Source: Parafrigoribacterium mesophilum (GTDB taxonomy: Bacteria; Actinomycetota; Actinomycetes; Actinomycetales; Microbacteriaceae). From it: 64,000 bases of DNA. The stretch's first letter is position 1, and each line of letters opens with the position of its first letter. Below the pieces are notes generated by a model. That model did no database searches, was not told where the DNA came from, and worked only from the letters and a program-made list of their open reading frames with translations. Shown in pieces: positions 7,867 to 15,866 of the stretch. The position numbers were made by a program, and so were the translations under genes. The stretch is taken from contig NZ_JBDJAF010000001.1 of NCBI RefSeq assembly GCF_039652555.1, forward strand, positions 1,178,001 to 1,242,000, in the 5' to 3' direction.

Positions 7867-8550
7867 ATGGAGAAGCAATCTCAGGCAGAGAAGGTAGCGG
7901 TCGTCGCCTCCATCAACGACCCCATCCGACGTTCGCTGTTCGAATTCGTCTCCCATAGCGCCCAGCCGGTCGGGCGGGATGCCGCGGCGGAGGCGCTCGG
8001 GATGGCGCGCAGCACAGCCGCGTTCCACCTCGACAAACTCGTTGACGAAGGCGCACTAGCGGTCGAGTTCAAACGTCTCAGCGGCAAGACGGGTCCCGGT
8101 TCGGGCCGCCCCGCGAAGCTCTACTGCCTGCGCGCCGAAGAAATCGTCGTCTCGATCCCGGAGCGCCACTACGAACTGGTCGGCACCGTCCTCGCGGCCG
8201 CGATCGGGGAGTCCGACCGCACCGGTGAGCCGATCGGTGAAGTGCTCAGTCGCGTCTCGAGCGACACGGGCCGGCAGCTGGGCAAACAAGCCGGCACCTT
8301 CGAGGCGGTCCTCGACCAGACCGGATACGACCCGCAGCCAGACGGCGAAGGCGGACTGATACTGCTCAACTGCCCCTTCCACCGCCTGGTGGACAATCAT
8401 CCCGACGTCGTCTGCGCCGCAAACCTCGGGCTGCTGCAGGGCGCGGCAGAGGGATCCTGCGACTGCACCCACGACATCGTGTTCGACCCGGGCGAGGGGC
8501 ACTGCTGCGTCCGAATCGCCGCGCGAAACGCACAGGAACCGCACAGCTAA
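7867..8550 (+). CDS. four-cysteine ArsR/SufR-like winged-helix regulator
   Basis: A 227-residue regulator of the COG2345 type. The N-terminal winged helix covers about residues 8-75, with the recognition helix in ALGMARSTAAFHLDKLVD. The C-terminal domain carries NCPFHRLVDNHPDVVCAANL and a later DPGEGHCCVRIA, the cysteine arrangement of SufR-like iron-sulfur regulators. An additional CDC lies between them at about residue 200. I infer that it senses redox state, iron-sulfur status or nitric oxide. It is divergent from the doxX-folE-reductase-folP-ribD operon and shares its promoter region, so that operon is its probable target. Confidence 0.85.
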   Translation: MEKQSQAEKVAVVASINDPIRRSLFEFVSHSAQPVGRDAAAEALGMARSTAAFHLDKLVDEGALAVEFKRLSGKTGPGSGRPAKLYCLRAEEIVVSIPERHYELVGTVLAAAIGESDRTGEPIGEVLSRVSSDTGRQLGKQAGTFEAVLDQTGYDPQPDGEGGLILLNCPFHRLVDNHPDVVCAANLGLLQGAAEGSCDCTHDIVFDPGEGHCCVRIAARNAQEPHS

Positions 8551-8568
8551 CGCGCAGATACTAGGCGG

Positions 8569-9261
8569 ATGACTGACGGACCGAAGATTCTTGTCGTCGA
8601 CGACGAACCCAACATCCGGGACCTCTTGACAACCAGCCTGCGTTTCGCCGGCTTCGCGGTGCGCGCCGTAGGGAACGGCGCCCAGGCCATCTCCGCCGTA
8701 CTGGAGGAAGAGCCCGACCTGATCATCCTCGACGTGATGCTGCCCGACATGAACGGATTCGGTGTGACCAAGCGGCTGCGCTCCTCCGGCTACACCTCCC
8801 CCATCCTGTTCCTCACCGCCAAAGACGACACCGAAGATAAGATCACCGGCCTGACCGTGGGCGGCGACGACTACGTGACCAAGCCGTTCAGCCTCGACGA
8901 GATCGTGGCGCGGATCAAGGCCATCCTGCGGCGCACCATGCAGGACGAAGAGGATGCCATCATCCGCGCGGGCGAGTTGACCATGGATCAGGACACCCAC
9001 GAGGTCACCATCGGCAGCGAGCAGATCGAGTTGAGCCCGACCGAATTCAAGCTGCTGCGCTATCTGATGCTCAACCCGAACCGGGTGCTCAGCAAGGCTC
9101 AGATCCTCGACCACGTCTGGGAATACGACTTCAACGGCGACGCGGGGATCGTCGAGTCCTACATCTCCTATCTGCGCCGCAAGGTCGATCAGTTTACCGA
9201 GGAACCGGTCATCCAGACCAAACGAGGCTTTGGTTACATGCTCAAGGTCGCCAAGGTCTAA
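8569..9261 (+). CDS. OmpR/PhoP-family response regulator
   Basis: A 230-residue two-component regulator. The receiver domain has the acidic pocket VVDDEPN (residues 9-15), the phospho-acceptor Asp in LIILDVMLPDMNGFG (about 55) and the conserved Lys in DYVTKPFSLDE (about 105). The C-terminal winged helix contains LSPTEFKLLRYLMLNPNRVL and YISYLRRKVD. The closest type I recall is mycobacterial PhoP/TrcR. It starts 18 bases after the previous gene and is followed, 161 bases later, by its likely kinase. The target genes cannot be inferred here. Confidence 0.92.
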   Translation: MTDGPKILVVDDEPNIRDLLTTSLRFAGFAVRAVGNGAQAISAVLEEEPDLIILDVMLPDMNGFGVTKRLRSSGYTSPILFLTAKDDTEDKITGLTVGGDDYVTKPFSLDEIVARIKAILRRTMQDEEDAIIRAGELTMDQDTHEVTIGSEQIELSPTEFKLLRYLMLNPNRVLSKAQILDHVWEYDFNGDAGIVESYISYLRRKVDQFTEEPVIQTKRGFGYMLKVAKV

Positions 9262-9422
9262 CCGGCCGCCACCGGCGCGGACTCGGTGAGAAAACGTTGG
9301 ATCCCACGCTCGTGCTGAGCTGCGGGAAGGTGTCCGCCGCGGCCACGCACAACCCGCGCGTAACGATCTGTCACATCCGACACAGCATGCGATGAGCATC
9401 CAGGGATTAGCCTGAAGTCCTG

Positions 9423-11072
9423 ATGCATGATCAAGCCACGCAGTGGTGGAGTGGGGTTTCCCTCCGCACGAAGATCACGGGAGTGACCGTGCTGCTGCTG
9501 ACGATCGGGTTGCTGGTCGCCGGCGTCGGCACGATGACGGTGCTGCGCGGCTACTTGCTCGATGAGGTGGATCGCAAGATCAGCGAAGCGGCCCTGAATT
9601 TCGGCAACATCCCGCCGATGGGCGAGACGCTGTGCGAGCGCTCCGCCGGCCCCGGCAGCTTGTTCGTGGCCGTGCTGGATGAGGACGGCGACCTGGTGTG
9701 CCGCAACCGCGCCGCGGATTCCGCCCAACCGGTCCTCGGCGGACTCAGCCTGCCGACGGTGACCAAGCTCGAGCACGAGCCCTTCACCAGGTGGGACCGT
9801 ACCCGCACCACGCAGTGGCGCGTGGTAGCGGTGCCATACAGCATGGACGGCACCTCCACCTTTGTCAGCGTCGTGGTGGCGGTCAATCTCACCGACACGA
9901 ACAGCATCATCGGCCGCTACGTCGCCATCTTCTTGGGGTTCGGCCTGTCCGTCGTGATACTCGGGGCGGCGCTGACGCGGCTTCTGGTCACGTCGACATT
10001 CGTTCCGCTGCGCGAAGTGGAACGGATGGCGGCCGCGATCGCGGACGGTGACTTCAGCAAAAGACTCCCAGGAGCGACTCCGAACACCGAGGTCGGCCGG
10101 CTGAACCGATCGATGAACACCATGCTGGGGCGCATCGACCGCGCGTTCGCCGACCGCGCGAGAACCATCGACCAGATGCGCCGGTTCGTCGGCGACGCCA
10201 GCCACGAACTGCGCACACCGCTGGTCTCGGTGCGCGGTTACGCGGAACTGTATCGCATGGGCGCCCTCCAGAAGCCGGAAGACGTCGCGCAAGCGATGGA
10301 CCGCATCGAGAAGGAAGCCATCCGGATGGGCGCCCTGGTGGAGGACCTGCTCGAACTCGCCAGAATCGACGAGGCGCGCCCGCTACAGCTGCGGCCAGTC
10401 GACCTTGTTCCGATCGCCAGGGACGCGGCGCTGGATGCGATGGCGTCTTCCCCCGATCGCGTCGTGTCGGTCGTCGTGGTCGAGCCGCATCCGCAGCCTG
10501 ACCATGCCGGCGAGGCACCGCCGCCGCCGCCCCAGCCGGCGGGGGCGCATCCGCTGACTGCTCCAACAGGACCGATCGCCTTCGCCGGCGCCACCCTGGC
10601 CCGCTTACGGTCCCGGCGCGCTCGGTCGGTGAAGGTCGTCGACACGATCGACATGCCGCAGGGCCCCGCCCTCACCGTGCCGGCGGTGGTACTGGCCGAA
10701 GAGAACAAGATCCGGCAGGTCGTGACCAACCTGATGGGCAACGCCATGAGGTTCACGGCCGACGACAGCCCGATCGAACTGGCCATCGAGGTGGATGCTG
10801 CGCGCCGGGTGGCGATGCTGGACATCGTCGACCACGGCGAGGGCATCCCGCCGCAGATCAGGGAAAAGATCTTCCAACGGTTCTGGCGTGCCGACAGCTC
10901 CAGGGCGAGGGAGACCGGCGGCAGCGGTTTGGGCCTGGCCATCGTCTCGGGCATCATCGCGTCCCACAAGGGCACCGTAGAGGTGCTAGAGACCCCTGGT
11001 GGCGGCGCGACGTTCCGGATCACGCTTCCTCTCCTCCCCAAGGGCTACAGGCCACCGGCGCCCGCCGCTTAG
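9423..11072 (+). CDS. HAMP-domain sensor histidine kinase
   Basis: A 549-residue kinase. TM1 lies at about residues 18-40, an extracytoplasmic sensor at 41-160, TM2 at 161-183 and HAMP at 184-237. The H-box FVGDASHELRTPL is near residue 255, the N-box NLMGNAMRF near 436, G1 DHGEGIP near 472 and G2 GGSGLGLAI near 499. Unusually, about 55 residues rich in proline (PPPPPQP, PLTAPTGP) are inserted between the helical hairpin and the N-box, making it longer than typical kinases of this class. It partners the preceding response regulator. The 161-base gap before it shows no convincing promoter. Confidence 0.92.
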   Translation: MHDQATQWWSGVSLRTKITGVTVLLLTIGLLVAGVGTMTVLRGYLLDEVDRKISEAALNFGNIPPMGETLCERSAGPGSLFVAVLDEDGDLVCRNRAADSAQPVLGGLSLPTVTKLEHEPFTRWDRTRTTQWRVVAVPYSMDGTSTFVSVVVAVNLTDTNSIIGRYVAIFLGFGLSVVILGAALTRLLVTSTFVPLREVERMAAAIADGDFSKRLPGATPNTEVGRLNRSMNTMLGRIDRAFADRARTIDQMRRFVGDASHELRTPLVSVRGYAELYRMGALQKPEDVAQAMDRIEKEAIRMGALVEDLLELARIDEARPLQLRPVDLVPIARDAALDAMASSPDRVVSVVVVEPHPQPDHAGEAPPPPPQPAGAHPLTAPTGPIAFAGATLARLRSRRARSVKVVDTIDMPQGPALTVPAVVLAEENKIRQVVTNLMGNAMRFTADDSPIELAIEVDAARRVAMLDIVDHGEGIPPQIREKIFQRFWRADSSRARETGGSGLGLAIVSGIIASHKGTVEVLETPGGGATFRITLPLLPKGYRPPAPAA

Positions 11073-11156
11073 TCGCTGCGATCCCGGCCGGAGGCCGCCT
11101 GCCCGCTACCGTGGCCGTTGCCCGGAGCGTCCGGCGCAGATCAGGAGGGCGAGACC

Positions 11157-11447
11157 ATGACCCGCTATCAGGTCGACAGTGAAGCAGTGTTCAGCGCGAC
11201 AGCATCCATGCGCACGTCGATGAGTCGAATCCAAGGCGAGGTGGCCGGCCTGCACGGTCAGCTCCAGGGCCTGCAGAGTTCCTGGTCGGGGCAGGCCGCG
11301 GATGCGTTTCAGGCCGTGGTGAACGACTGGAAGGCCACGCAGCAGCGTGTGGAAGAAAGCCTCGCGGCGATCAATCAGGCCCTATCGCGGGCCGGTGAAC
11401 AGTACGCCGAGATCGAAACCGCCAACGCCCGCCTCTTCACCCCATAA
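11157..11447 (+). CDS. WXG100-family (ESAT-6-like) protein
   Basis: A 96-residue helical-hairpin protein with the signature SSWSGQAADAF in the turn (about residue 42). Length and composition match WXG100 proteins, which are usually type VII secretion substrates or their structural partners. I chose ATG at 11157, behind a good AGGAGG at 11143-11148. No EccC, EccD or second WXG100 gene is nearby, so its secretion partner must lie elsewhere or it works without one. The stop codon directly abuts an 82-base repeat. Confidence 0.88.
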   Translation: MTRYQVDSEAVFSATASMRTSMSRIQGEVAGLHGQLQGLQSSWSGQAADAFQAVVNDWKATQQRVEESLAAINQALSRAGEQYAEIETANARLFTP

Positions 11448-11529
11448 CCCGTTTCAAGGAAAAACTGTTCTCTCCGAACCAGTCCACAGGCATCCGGGCC
11501 GGTCGGAGACAAAAACTCCGTGAAACGGG
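11448..11529. repeat. 82-base inverted-repeat element, copy 2
   Basis: Arms are CCCGTTTCAAGGAAAAACTGT and ACAAAAACTCCGTGAAACGGG. The first base follows the WXG100 stop codon and the element lies in the convergent gap before groEL. The left arm is identical to copy 1. The core differs but keeps an ATCCGGG word, as in the other copies. Confidence 0.85.
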
Positions 11530-11559
11530 ACGAAGCAATGGAGGGTGGCGGGATGCAGA

Positions 11560-11585
11560 ACGGGCGGCTCCGAAGAGCCGCCCGT
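11560..11585 (-). terminator. groEL terminator hairpin
   Basis: An 11-base perfect stem around a tetraloop (ACGGGCGGCTC, four bases, GAGCCGCCCGT), 28 bases past the groEL stop. Read in the groEL direction the loop is C(TTCG)G, the most stable RNA tetraloop. No long T-run follows, which is common in high-GC actinobacteria. Confidence 0.7.
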
Positions 11586-11613
11586 CTTGGTGATACTGGA
11601 ACTGCAGGGACTG

Positions 11614-13245
11614 TTAGAAGTCCATGCCGCCCGTCGGGTCTCCACCGGCGGGGGCGGAGGCCTTCTCGGGCTTGTCGGCGACGACGACCTCGGTGGTCAG
11701 GAACAGCCCGGCGATCGACGCGGCGTTGAGCAGCGCGGAGCGGGTGACCTTGACCGGGTCGTTGATGCCGGCGGCGAGCATGTCGACGTACTCACCGGTC
11801 TGGGCGTTGAGTCCCTGGCCGGCGGGCAGGTTGCGCACCTTCTCGGCGACAACACCGGGCTCGAGGCCCGCGTTGGCGGCGATCTGCTTGAGCGGGGCAT
11901 CCACGGCCACGCGCACGATGTTCGCGCCAGTCGCCTCGTCTCCGGTCAGGCTCGTCATGGCCTCGGTCGCGAACGCGTCCTTGCCCGCCTGGATCAGTGC
12001 GACGCCGCCACCGGCGACGATGCCCTCTTCGACGGCAGCCTTCGCGTTGCGGACGGCGTCTTCGATGCGGTGCTTGCGCTCCTTGAGCTCGACCTCGGTG
12101 GCAGCGCCGGCCTTGATGACGGCAACCCCGCCGGCCAGCTTCGCGAGCCGCTCCTGCAGCTTCTCACGGTCGTAGTCGCTGTCGGTGTTCTCGATCTCGG
12201 CGCGGATCTGCTTGACCCGACCGGCGATCTGCTCGGCGTCGCCGCCGCCGTCCACGATCGTGGTCTCGTCCTTCGTGACGACGATCTTGCGCGCACGACC
12301 CAGCAGGTCGAGGGTGGCGTTCTCCAGCTTGAGACCGACCTCCTCGGCGATGACCTGGCCGCCGGTGAGGATCGCGATGTCCTGCAACTGCGCCTTACGA
12401 CGGTCGCCGAAGCCCGGTGCCTTGACGGCGACGGACTTGAAGATGCCGCGGATCTTGTTGACCACCAGGGTGGCCAGAGCCTCGCCGTCGATGTCCTCGG
12501 CGATGATGAGCAGCTGCTTGCCGCTCTGGATCACCTTGTCGACGATGGGCAGCAGGTCCTTGATGTTCGAGATCTTGGAGTTCGCGATCAGGATGTAGGC
12601 GTCTTCGAAGACCGCCTCCTGACGCTCCGGGTCGGTGACGAAGTAGGGGTTGATGAACCCCTTGTCGAACCGCATGCCCTCGGTGAGCTCCAGCTCGGTG
12701 CCGAACGTGTTCGACTCCTCAACCGTGACAACGCCTTCCTTGCCCACCTTGTCGATGGCCTCGGCGATCAGCGCGCCGATTTCCTCGTCAGCGGCGGAGA
12801 TGGATGCGGTGGCCGCGATCTCTTCCTTGGTCTCGATGGGCTTCGCCTTGGCGACCAGCGCCTCGGTGACGGCGGCGACGGCCTTCTCGATGCCGCGCTT
12901 GAGGCTGATCGGGTCCGCACCGGCTGCGACGTTGCGCAGGCCCTCGCGCACCAGCGCCTGGGCGAGCACCGTCGCGGTGGTCGTTCCGTCGCCGGCGACG
13001 TCATCCGTCTTCTTGGCGACTTCCTTGACCAGCTCGGCGCCGATCTTCTCGTACGGGTCGTCGAGTTCGATCTCCTTGGCGATCGACACACCGTCGTTCG
13101 TGATTGTGGGCGCGCCCCACTTCTTTTCCAGCACGACGTTACGGCCGCGCGGGCCAAGCGTCACCTTGACAGTGTCGGCCAGAGTATTAAGGCCGCGCTC
13201 GAGGCCGCGTCTGGCCTCTTCGTTGAAAGCAATGATCTTTGCCAT
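11614..13245 (-). CDS. groEL: chaperonin GroEL (Hsp60)
   Basis: A 543-residue chaperonin subunit of normal length. It begins MAKIIAFNEEARRGLERG, carries the ATP-binding VTLGPRGRNVVLEKKWG and DGTTTATVLAQ, and ends in GGDPTGGMDF, a GGM-type C-terminus. It folds proteins in an ATP-dependent double-ring complex with GroES. groES is not adjacent, which is usual for the stand-alone second groEL of actinobacteria. Two CIRCE operators upstream indicate repression by HrcA and heat induction. Confidence 0.97.
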   Translation of the reverse strand: MAKIIAFNEEARRGLERGLNTLADTVKVTLGPRGRNVVLEKKWGAPTITNDGVSIAKEIELDDPYEKIGAELVKEVAKKTDDVAGDGTTTATVLAQALVREGLRNVAAGADPISLKRGIEKAVAAVTEALVAKAKPIETKEEIAATASISAADEEIGALIAEAIDKVGKEGVVTVEESNTFGTELELTEGMRFDKGFINPYFVTDPERQEAVFEDAYILIANSKISNIKDLLPIVDKVIQSGKQLLIIAEDIDGEALATLVVNKIRGIFKSVAVKAPGFGDRRKAQLQDIAILTGGQVIAEEVGLKLENATLDLLGRARKIVVTKDETTIVDGGGDAEQIAGRVKQIRAEIENTDSDYDREKLQERLAKLAGGVAVIKAGAATEVELKERKHRIEDAVRNAKAAVEEGIVAGGGVALIQAGKDAFATEAMTSLTGDEATGANIVRVAVDAPLKQIAANAGLEPGVVAEKVRNLPAGQGLNAQTGEYVDMLAAGINDPVKVTRSALLNAASIAGLFLTTEVVVADKPEKASAPAGGDPTGGMDF

Positions 13246-13290
13246 GTGTGTTTCTCGTCCCTCCCGGACGTCGTAAAACTTACAACACCT

Positions 13291-13317
13291 TTGGCACTCT
13301 CAGTGAGAGAGTGCTAA
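13291..13317. promoter_or_regulatory. CIRCE operator (HrcA site), proximal
   Basis: TTGGCACTC, nine bases, GAGTGCTAA. This matches the CIRCE consensus TTAGCACTC-N9-GAGTGCTAA at 17 of 18 positions. It lies 46 bases upstream of the groEL start codon. Confidence 0.93.
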
Positions 13318-13323
13318 ATGATT

Positions 13324-13350
13324 CTGGCACTCCACCCAAGAGAGTGCAAG
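13324..13350. promoter_or_regulatory. second, degenerate CIRCE operator
   Basis: CTGGCACTC, nine bases, GAGTGCAAG. The inner seven bases of both arms match the consensus. A plausible groEL promoter (minus-strand TTGCAC, 17 bases, CAGAAT, at 13349-13321) falls within this site, so bound HrcA would block RNA polymerase directly. Confidence 0.7.
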
Positions 13351-13365
13351 TGAGCGCATCGGTCG

Positions 13366-14433
13366 CTACGGTGCGGTGAACTGCACACTGCCCGCGGTGG
13401 GAATCATTTCGATCCAGGTGTTGCCGGCGGACAGGCGCACGGCGACGCCGTTGTCGTCCACGATGGCGATCGGGGCGGTGGCGGATGCCTTCGACCAGGT
13501 GGCGTGCACGGTGCCACCGCCGGTGCTGACCCAGGCCTCGCCGCTGCCGATCAGCAGGGTCTTGGGGACGCCGAGGGAGTTGTCGACGCCGACCCGCAGC
13601 ACGACGACATTGGTGGCGGTGAGTTGATGCCCGGCGTTGTCCAGATCGGCGTGCCCGTTCTGCGCACGCAGGAACAGCTTGGTGGCGGCGTCATAAGTCC
13701 AGCTGCCGTTGCTGATGCCGGCGAAACTGTAGTTGACGGCGGCGGTCGGACTGCCGTCCTTGGCTGCGGTCGCCGATGCGACATCTGCGGCGTAGGCGAA
13801 CTGCTGCGGTGGCGCGGGCAAAGATGCGTGCTGGGCGAGCACCTCTTTCGCCTTCACCAAGACGTTGTGGGGCGCCCTCTTCTCCTTGGTGCGGTAGAAC
13901 GTCGACGCGGTATCGGGTTGGCCGTGGATCGCGTTGTAGACCGGAGTGTGCCGCATGAGATCGACGAACCGCTGCTGGCCACCGGAGTAGCACACGACGC
14001 CTGCGAACGGGGACAGGATGTCCGGGTCCATGGGCCGGATCGACCGCACCGGACCGAGCAGGTCGGGAATGTCCGACTGCCACAGCGCCACGTACCGAGT
14101 CAGGCCGCCCTCGACCAGTTCCTCGAACACGATGTCGGTGCGCTCCAAACCGACCTGCGGCCGCGCATCCGGGTGGTTGTCGATCTTGGCCGCGATCGAC
14201 GCGTGCGCGAGCGAGCCGGCCGGCACCGTCGTTCCGCGCAACGGCGCCACTTCGGTCGGCGGGGGCGCCTCGTAGGTGGAACTCGGCGTTGGGCTCGGGC
14301 TCGGCGCCCGGCTGGGCGGGGGCGCGATGGCACCCGCGGTGCATCCCGACAACACCAGCGCTACCGCCAGGGCGCACGCAGCACCGATCAGTCCGCGGGC
14401 GCGTAGGCGCGGTGTAGTCAGCCGATTCCCCAT
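13366..14433 (-). CDS. DUF3048-domain lipoprotein (YerB-like)
   Basis: A 355-residue secreted lipoprotein. The signal peptide ends in the lipobox VLSGC (Cys about residue 32), followed by a proline/serine-rich linker. DUF3048 stretches include KIDNHPDARPQVGLERTDI, GPVRSIRPMDPDI and PHNVLVKAKEVL. Bacillus YerB belongs to this family. The biochemical role is unsettled; it is exported and membrane-anchored. I chose ATG at 14433; a GTG 39 bases upstream is in frame but adds residues before the signal peptide. Confidence 0.85.
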   Translation of the reverse strand: MGNRLTTPRLRARGLIGAACALAVALVLSGCTAGAIAPPPSRAPSPSPTPSSTYEAPPPTEVAPLRGTTVPAGSLAHASIAAKIDNHPDARPQVGLERTDIVFEELVEGGLTRYVALWQSDIPDLLGPVRSIRPMDPDILSPFAGVVCYSGGQQRFVDLMRHTPVYNAIHGQPDTASTFYRTKEKRAPHNVLVKAKEVLAQHASLPAPPQQFAYAADVASATAAKDGSPTAAVNYSFAGISNGSWTYDAATKLFLRAQNGHADLDNAGHQLTATNVVVLRVGVDNSLGVPKTLLIGSGEAWVSTGGGTVHATWSKASATAPIAIVDDNGVAVRLSAGNTWIEMIPTAGSVQFTAP

Positions 14434-14512
14434 GGGGGACAGACTAGTGCCGGCGGATGGCCCCGGCGGCACGCGATCAGGCGTGGCTGGGGAAAAGATG
14501 GCGCCGGCCGAT

Positions 14513-14716
14513 TCAGGCCAGGCGCACGGACTCCGCCTGCGGTCCCTTGTTGCCGGTTCCTACCTCGAAAACGACGCGCTGCCCTTCCTCAAGAACCTTG
14601 TAGCCGGACATATCGATCGCGGAGTAGTGGACGAAGACATCCTGTCCCTCCCCCTCGACGGTGATAAAGCCGTAGCCCTTTTCAGCGTTGAACCATTTCA
14701 CGGTCCCATTCGCCAT
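14513..14716 (-). CDS. cspA: cold-shock protein (CspA family)
   Basis: A 67-residue single OB-fold RNA chaperone. RNP1 is KGYGFI (residues 13-18) and RNP2 is VFVHY (27-31). Good AAGGGAG ribosome binding site. A TATTAT -10 on the minus strand (14769-14764) would give a leader of only about 45 bases, lacking the long 5' UTR of E. coli cspA. Confidence 0.95.
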   Translation of the reverse strand: MANGTVKWFNAEKGYGFITVEGEGQDVFVHYSAIDMSGYKVLEEGQRVVFEVGTGNKGPQAESVRLA

Positions 14717-14830
14717 GTGACACTCCCTTGTACAACGTGCCGCTGGTGAAGCGGTTGACCCAGATAATAACGTGCCTGGGACCCGCTCAGGGACACTGGT
14801 GGACCAAAAGGGCTGCGGATGTCGCTATCG

Positions 14831-15397
14831 CTACGCGCCCGGCTTGTAATCGGAGCCGAGAAGAACCGTGATCGGCGACGCGGGGAAGTCGTTCGACAGT
14901 CGCACTTCGCCCACTTTCAACGAGGCGACGATGGCCCGGGCGGCGCCTTCGTTGACCGGGTCCGAGTAGTAGACCACCGTCTTTTCCACGTTCTGTGCGG
15001 ATGCGTTGAGCCGACTGCCGGTGCCTTCCTCTGCGCCGTTCCAGCCCTCGGCGACCAGCTTGTCGCCCACCTGATTGGCCAGCTGCGGCGTGGTCGTGCC
15101 GTTGAGGATGGTGATCGGGATGTCAGGATCCAGCTTGGGTTCGGCGGTAGGGGTGCTCGAGGCAGTGGCGCTCGAGGCGGCACTGGGGGTGTTCACGTAC
15201 TGGCTGCTGAACGGATTGCCGCGGTTGGTGATCAGCGAGAGCACGGTCAACCCGCCGACGATGAGCACGATCGTCGCCACGACCGCCCACAGCAGCCCGA
15301 TCCATCCGCGTCCCTTCCGCGGCGGGGCGCGGTGGGCTCCGCGTCGCAACAGGTCGTCGGGGAGGTCGTCAAAGCGGTCGTGGGGGTAGATAACCAT
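14831..15397 (-). CDS. LytR C-terminal domain membrane protein
   Basis: A 188-residue protein with a cytoplasmic basic N-terminus, one membrane segment (about residues 32-55), a serine/threonine-rich linker and an extracytoplasmic LytR_C domain beginning near IPITILNGTTTPQLANQV. This domain occurs attached to LytR-CpsA-Psr ligases and alone; its function is unknown, probably at the cell wall. No catalytic LCP domain is present. It is followed by the DUF3263 gene 39 bases upstream in the same orientation. Confidence 0.85.
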   Translation of the reverse strand: MVIYPHDRFDDLPDDLLRRGAHRAPPRKGRGWIGLLWAVVATIVLIVGGLTVLSLITNRGNPFSSQYVNTPSAASSATASSTPTAEPKLDPDIPITILNGTTTPQLANQVGDKLVAEGWNGAEEGTGSRLNASAQNVEKTVVYYSDPVNEGAARAIVASLKVGEVRLSNDFPASPITVLLGSDYKPGA

Positions 15398-15436
15398 AGT
15401 TCTCTCGCTTGGTCCTGCGTTCGAGCGGTGCGCTGA

Positions 15437-15760
15437 TCAGCAGCCCGAGCCGGACCCGGATTCCCTCCTGAGGTTGGTCCCGTCCAACCGAGCGGTGAGC
15501 CGGGCGGCGCGCAGCCGCTGCAATCGCTTCACCAGCATCGGGTCGTGCACCGCTGCGATCGGGGAGTCGATGACCGCGTTCAGCATTTGATAGTACCGGG
15601 CCGCAGAGACGTCGAATTCTCCTCGGATAGCCTGTTCCTTGGCGTCAGCGCGGCGCCACCAGCGGCGCTCGAACTCGAGGATGTCCAGTTGCTGTTGGGA
15701 GAGGGAATCGGTGGAGGGCTCGGACGGTGCGGCATCGTCCGGCTCCAACTCCACGGTCAT
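15437..15760 (-). CDS. DUF3263-family protein
   Basis: A 107-residue actinobacterial protein with the family core LDILEFERRWWRRADAKEQ and IRGEFDVSAARYYQMLN, then a basic tail. The FDVSAARYYQ helix looks like the second helix of a helix-turn-helix, and I think it is DNA-binding, but no function is established. It is probably the first gene of a two-gene operon with the LytR-C gene downstream; this pairing is common in actinobacteria. Confidence 0.85.
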   Translation of the reverse strand: MTVELEPDDAAPSEPSTDSLSQQQLDILEFERRWWRRADAKEQAIRGEFDVSAARYYQMLNAVIDSPIAAVHDPMLVKRLQRLRAARLTARLDGTNLRRESGSGSGC

Positions 15761-15866
15761 CCCTTCGCCAGGAGATCATCCTGATCGGCACATTTCTTCG
15801 GCCCGGTGCCATCCTAAACGCGGCGCGCTGGGAGGCTCGTTTGGCGCGGCCGTTCAGCCGGCACAC

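Noticed and set aside
11157..11447. Type VII secretion locus
   Set aside because: Only one WXG100 gene is present, with no EccB, EccC, EccD, EccE or MycP gene nearby.
11545..13317. 590-codon open frame opposite groEL
   Set aside because: It is exactly antisense to a clearly conserved chaperonin gene and has a composition driven by reversed GroEL codons.
14717..14830. Long cold-shock 5' leader or riboswitch for cspA
   Set aside because: A good -10 lies about 45 bases before the start codon, leaving no space for an extended structured leader.
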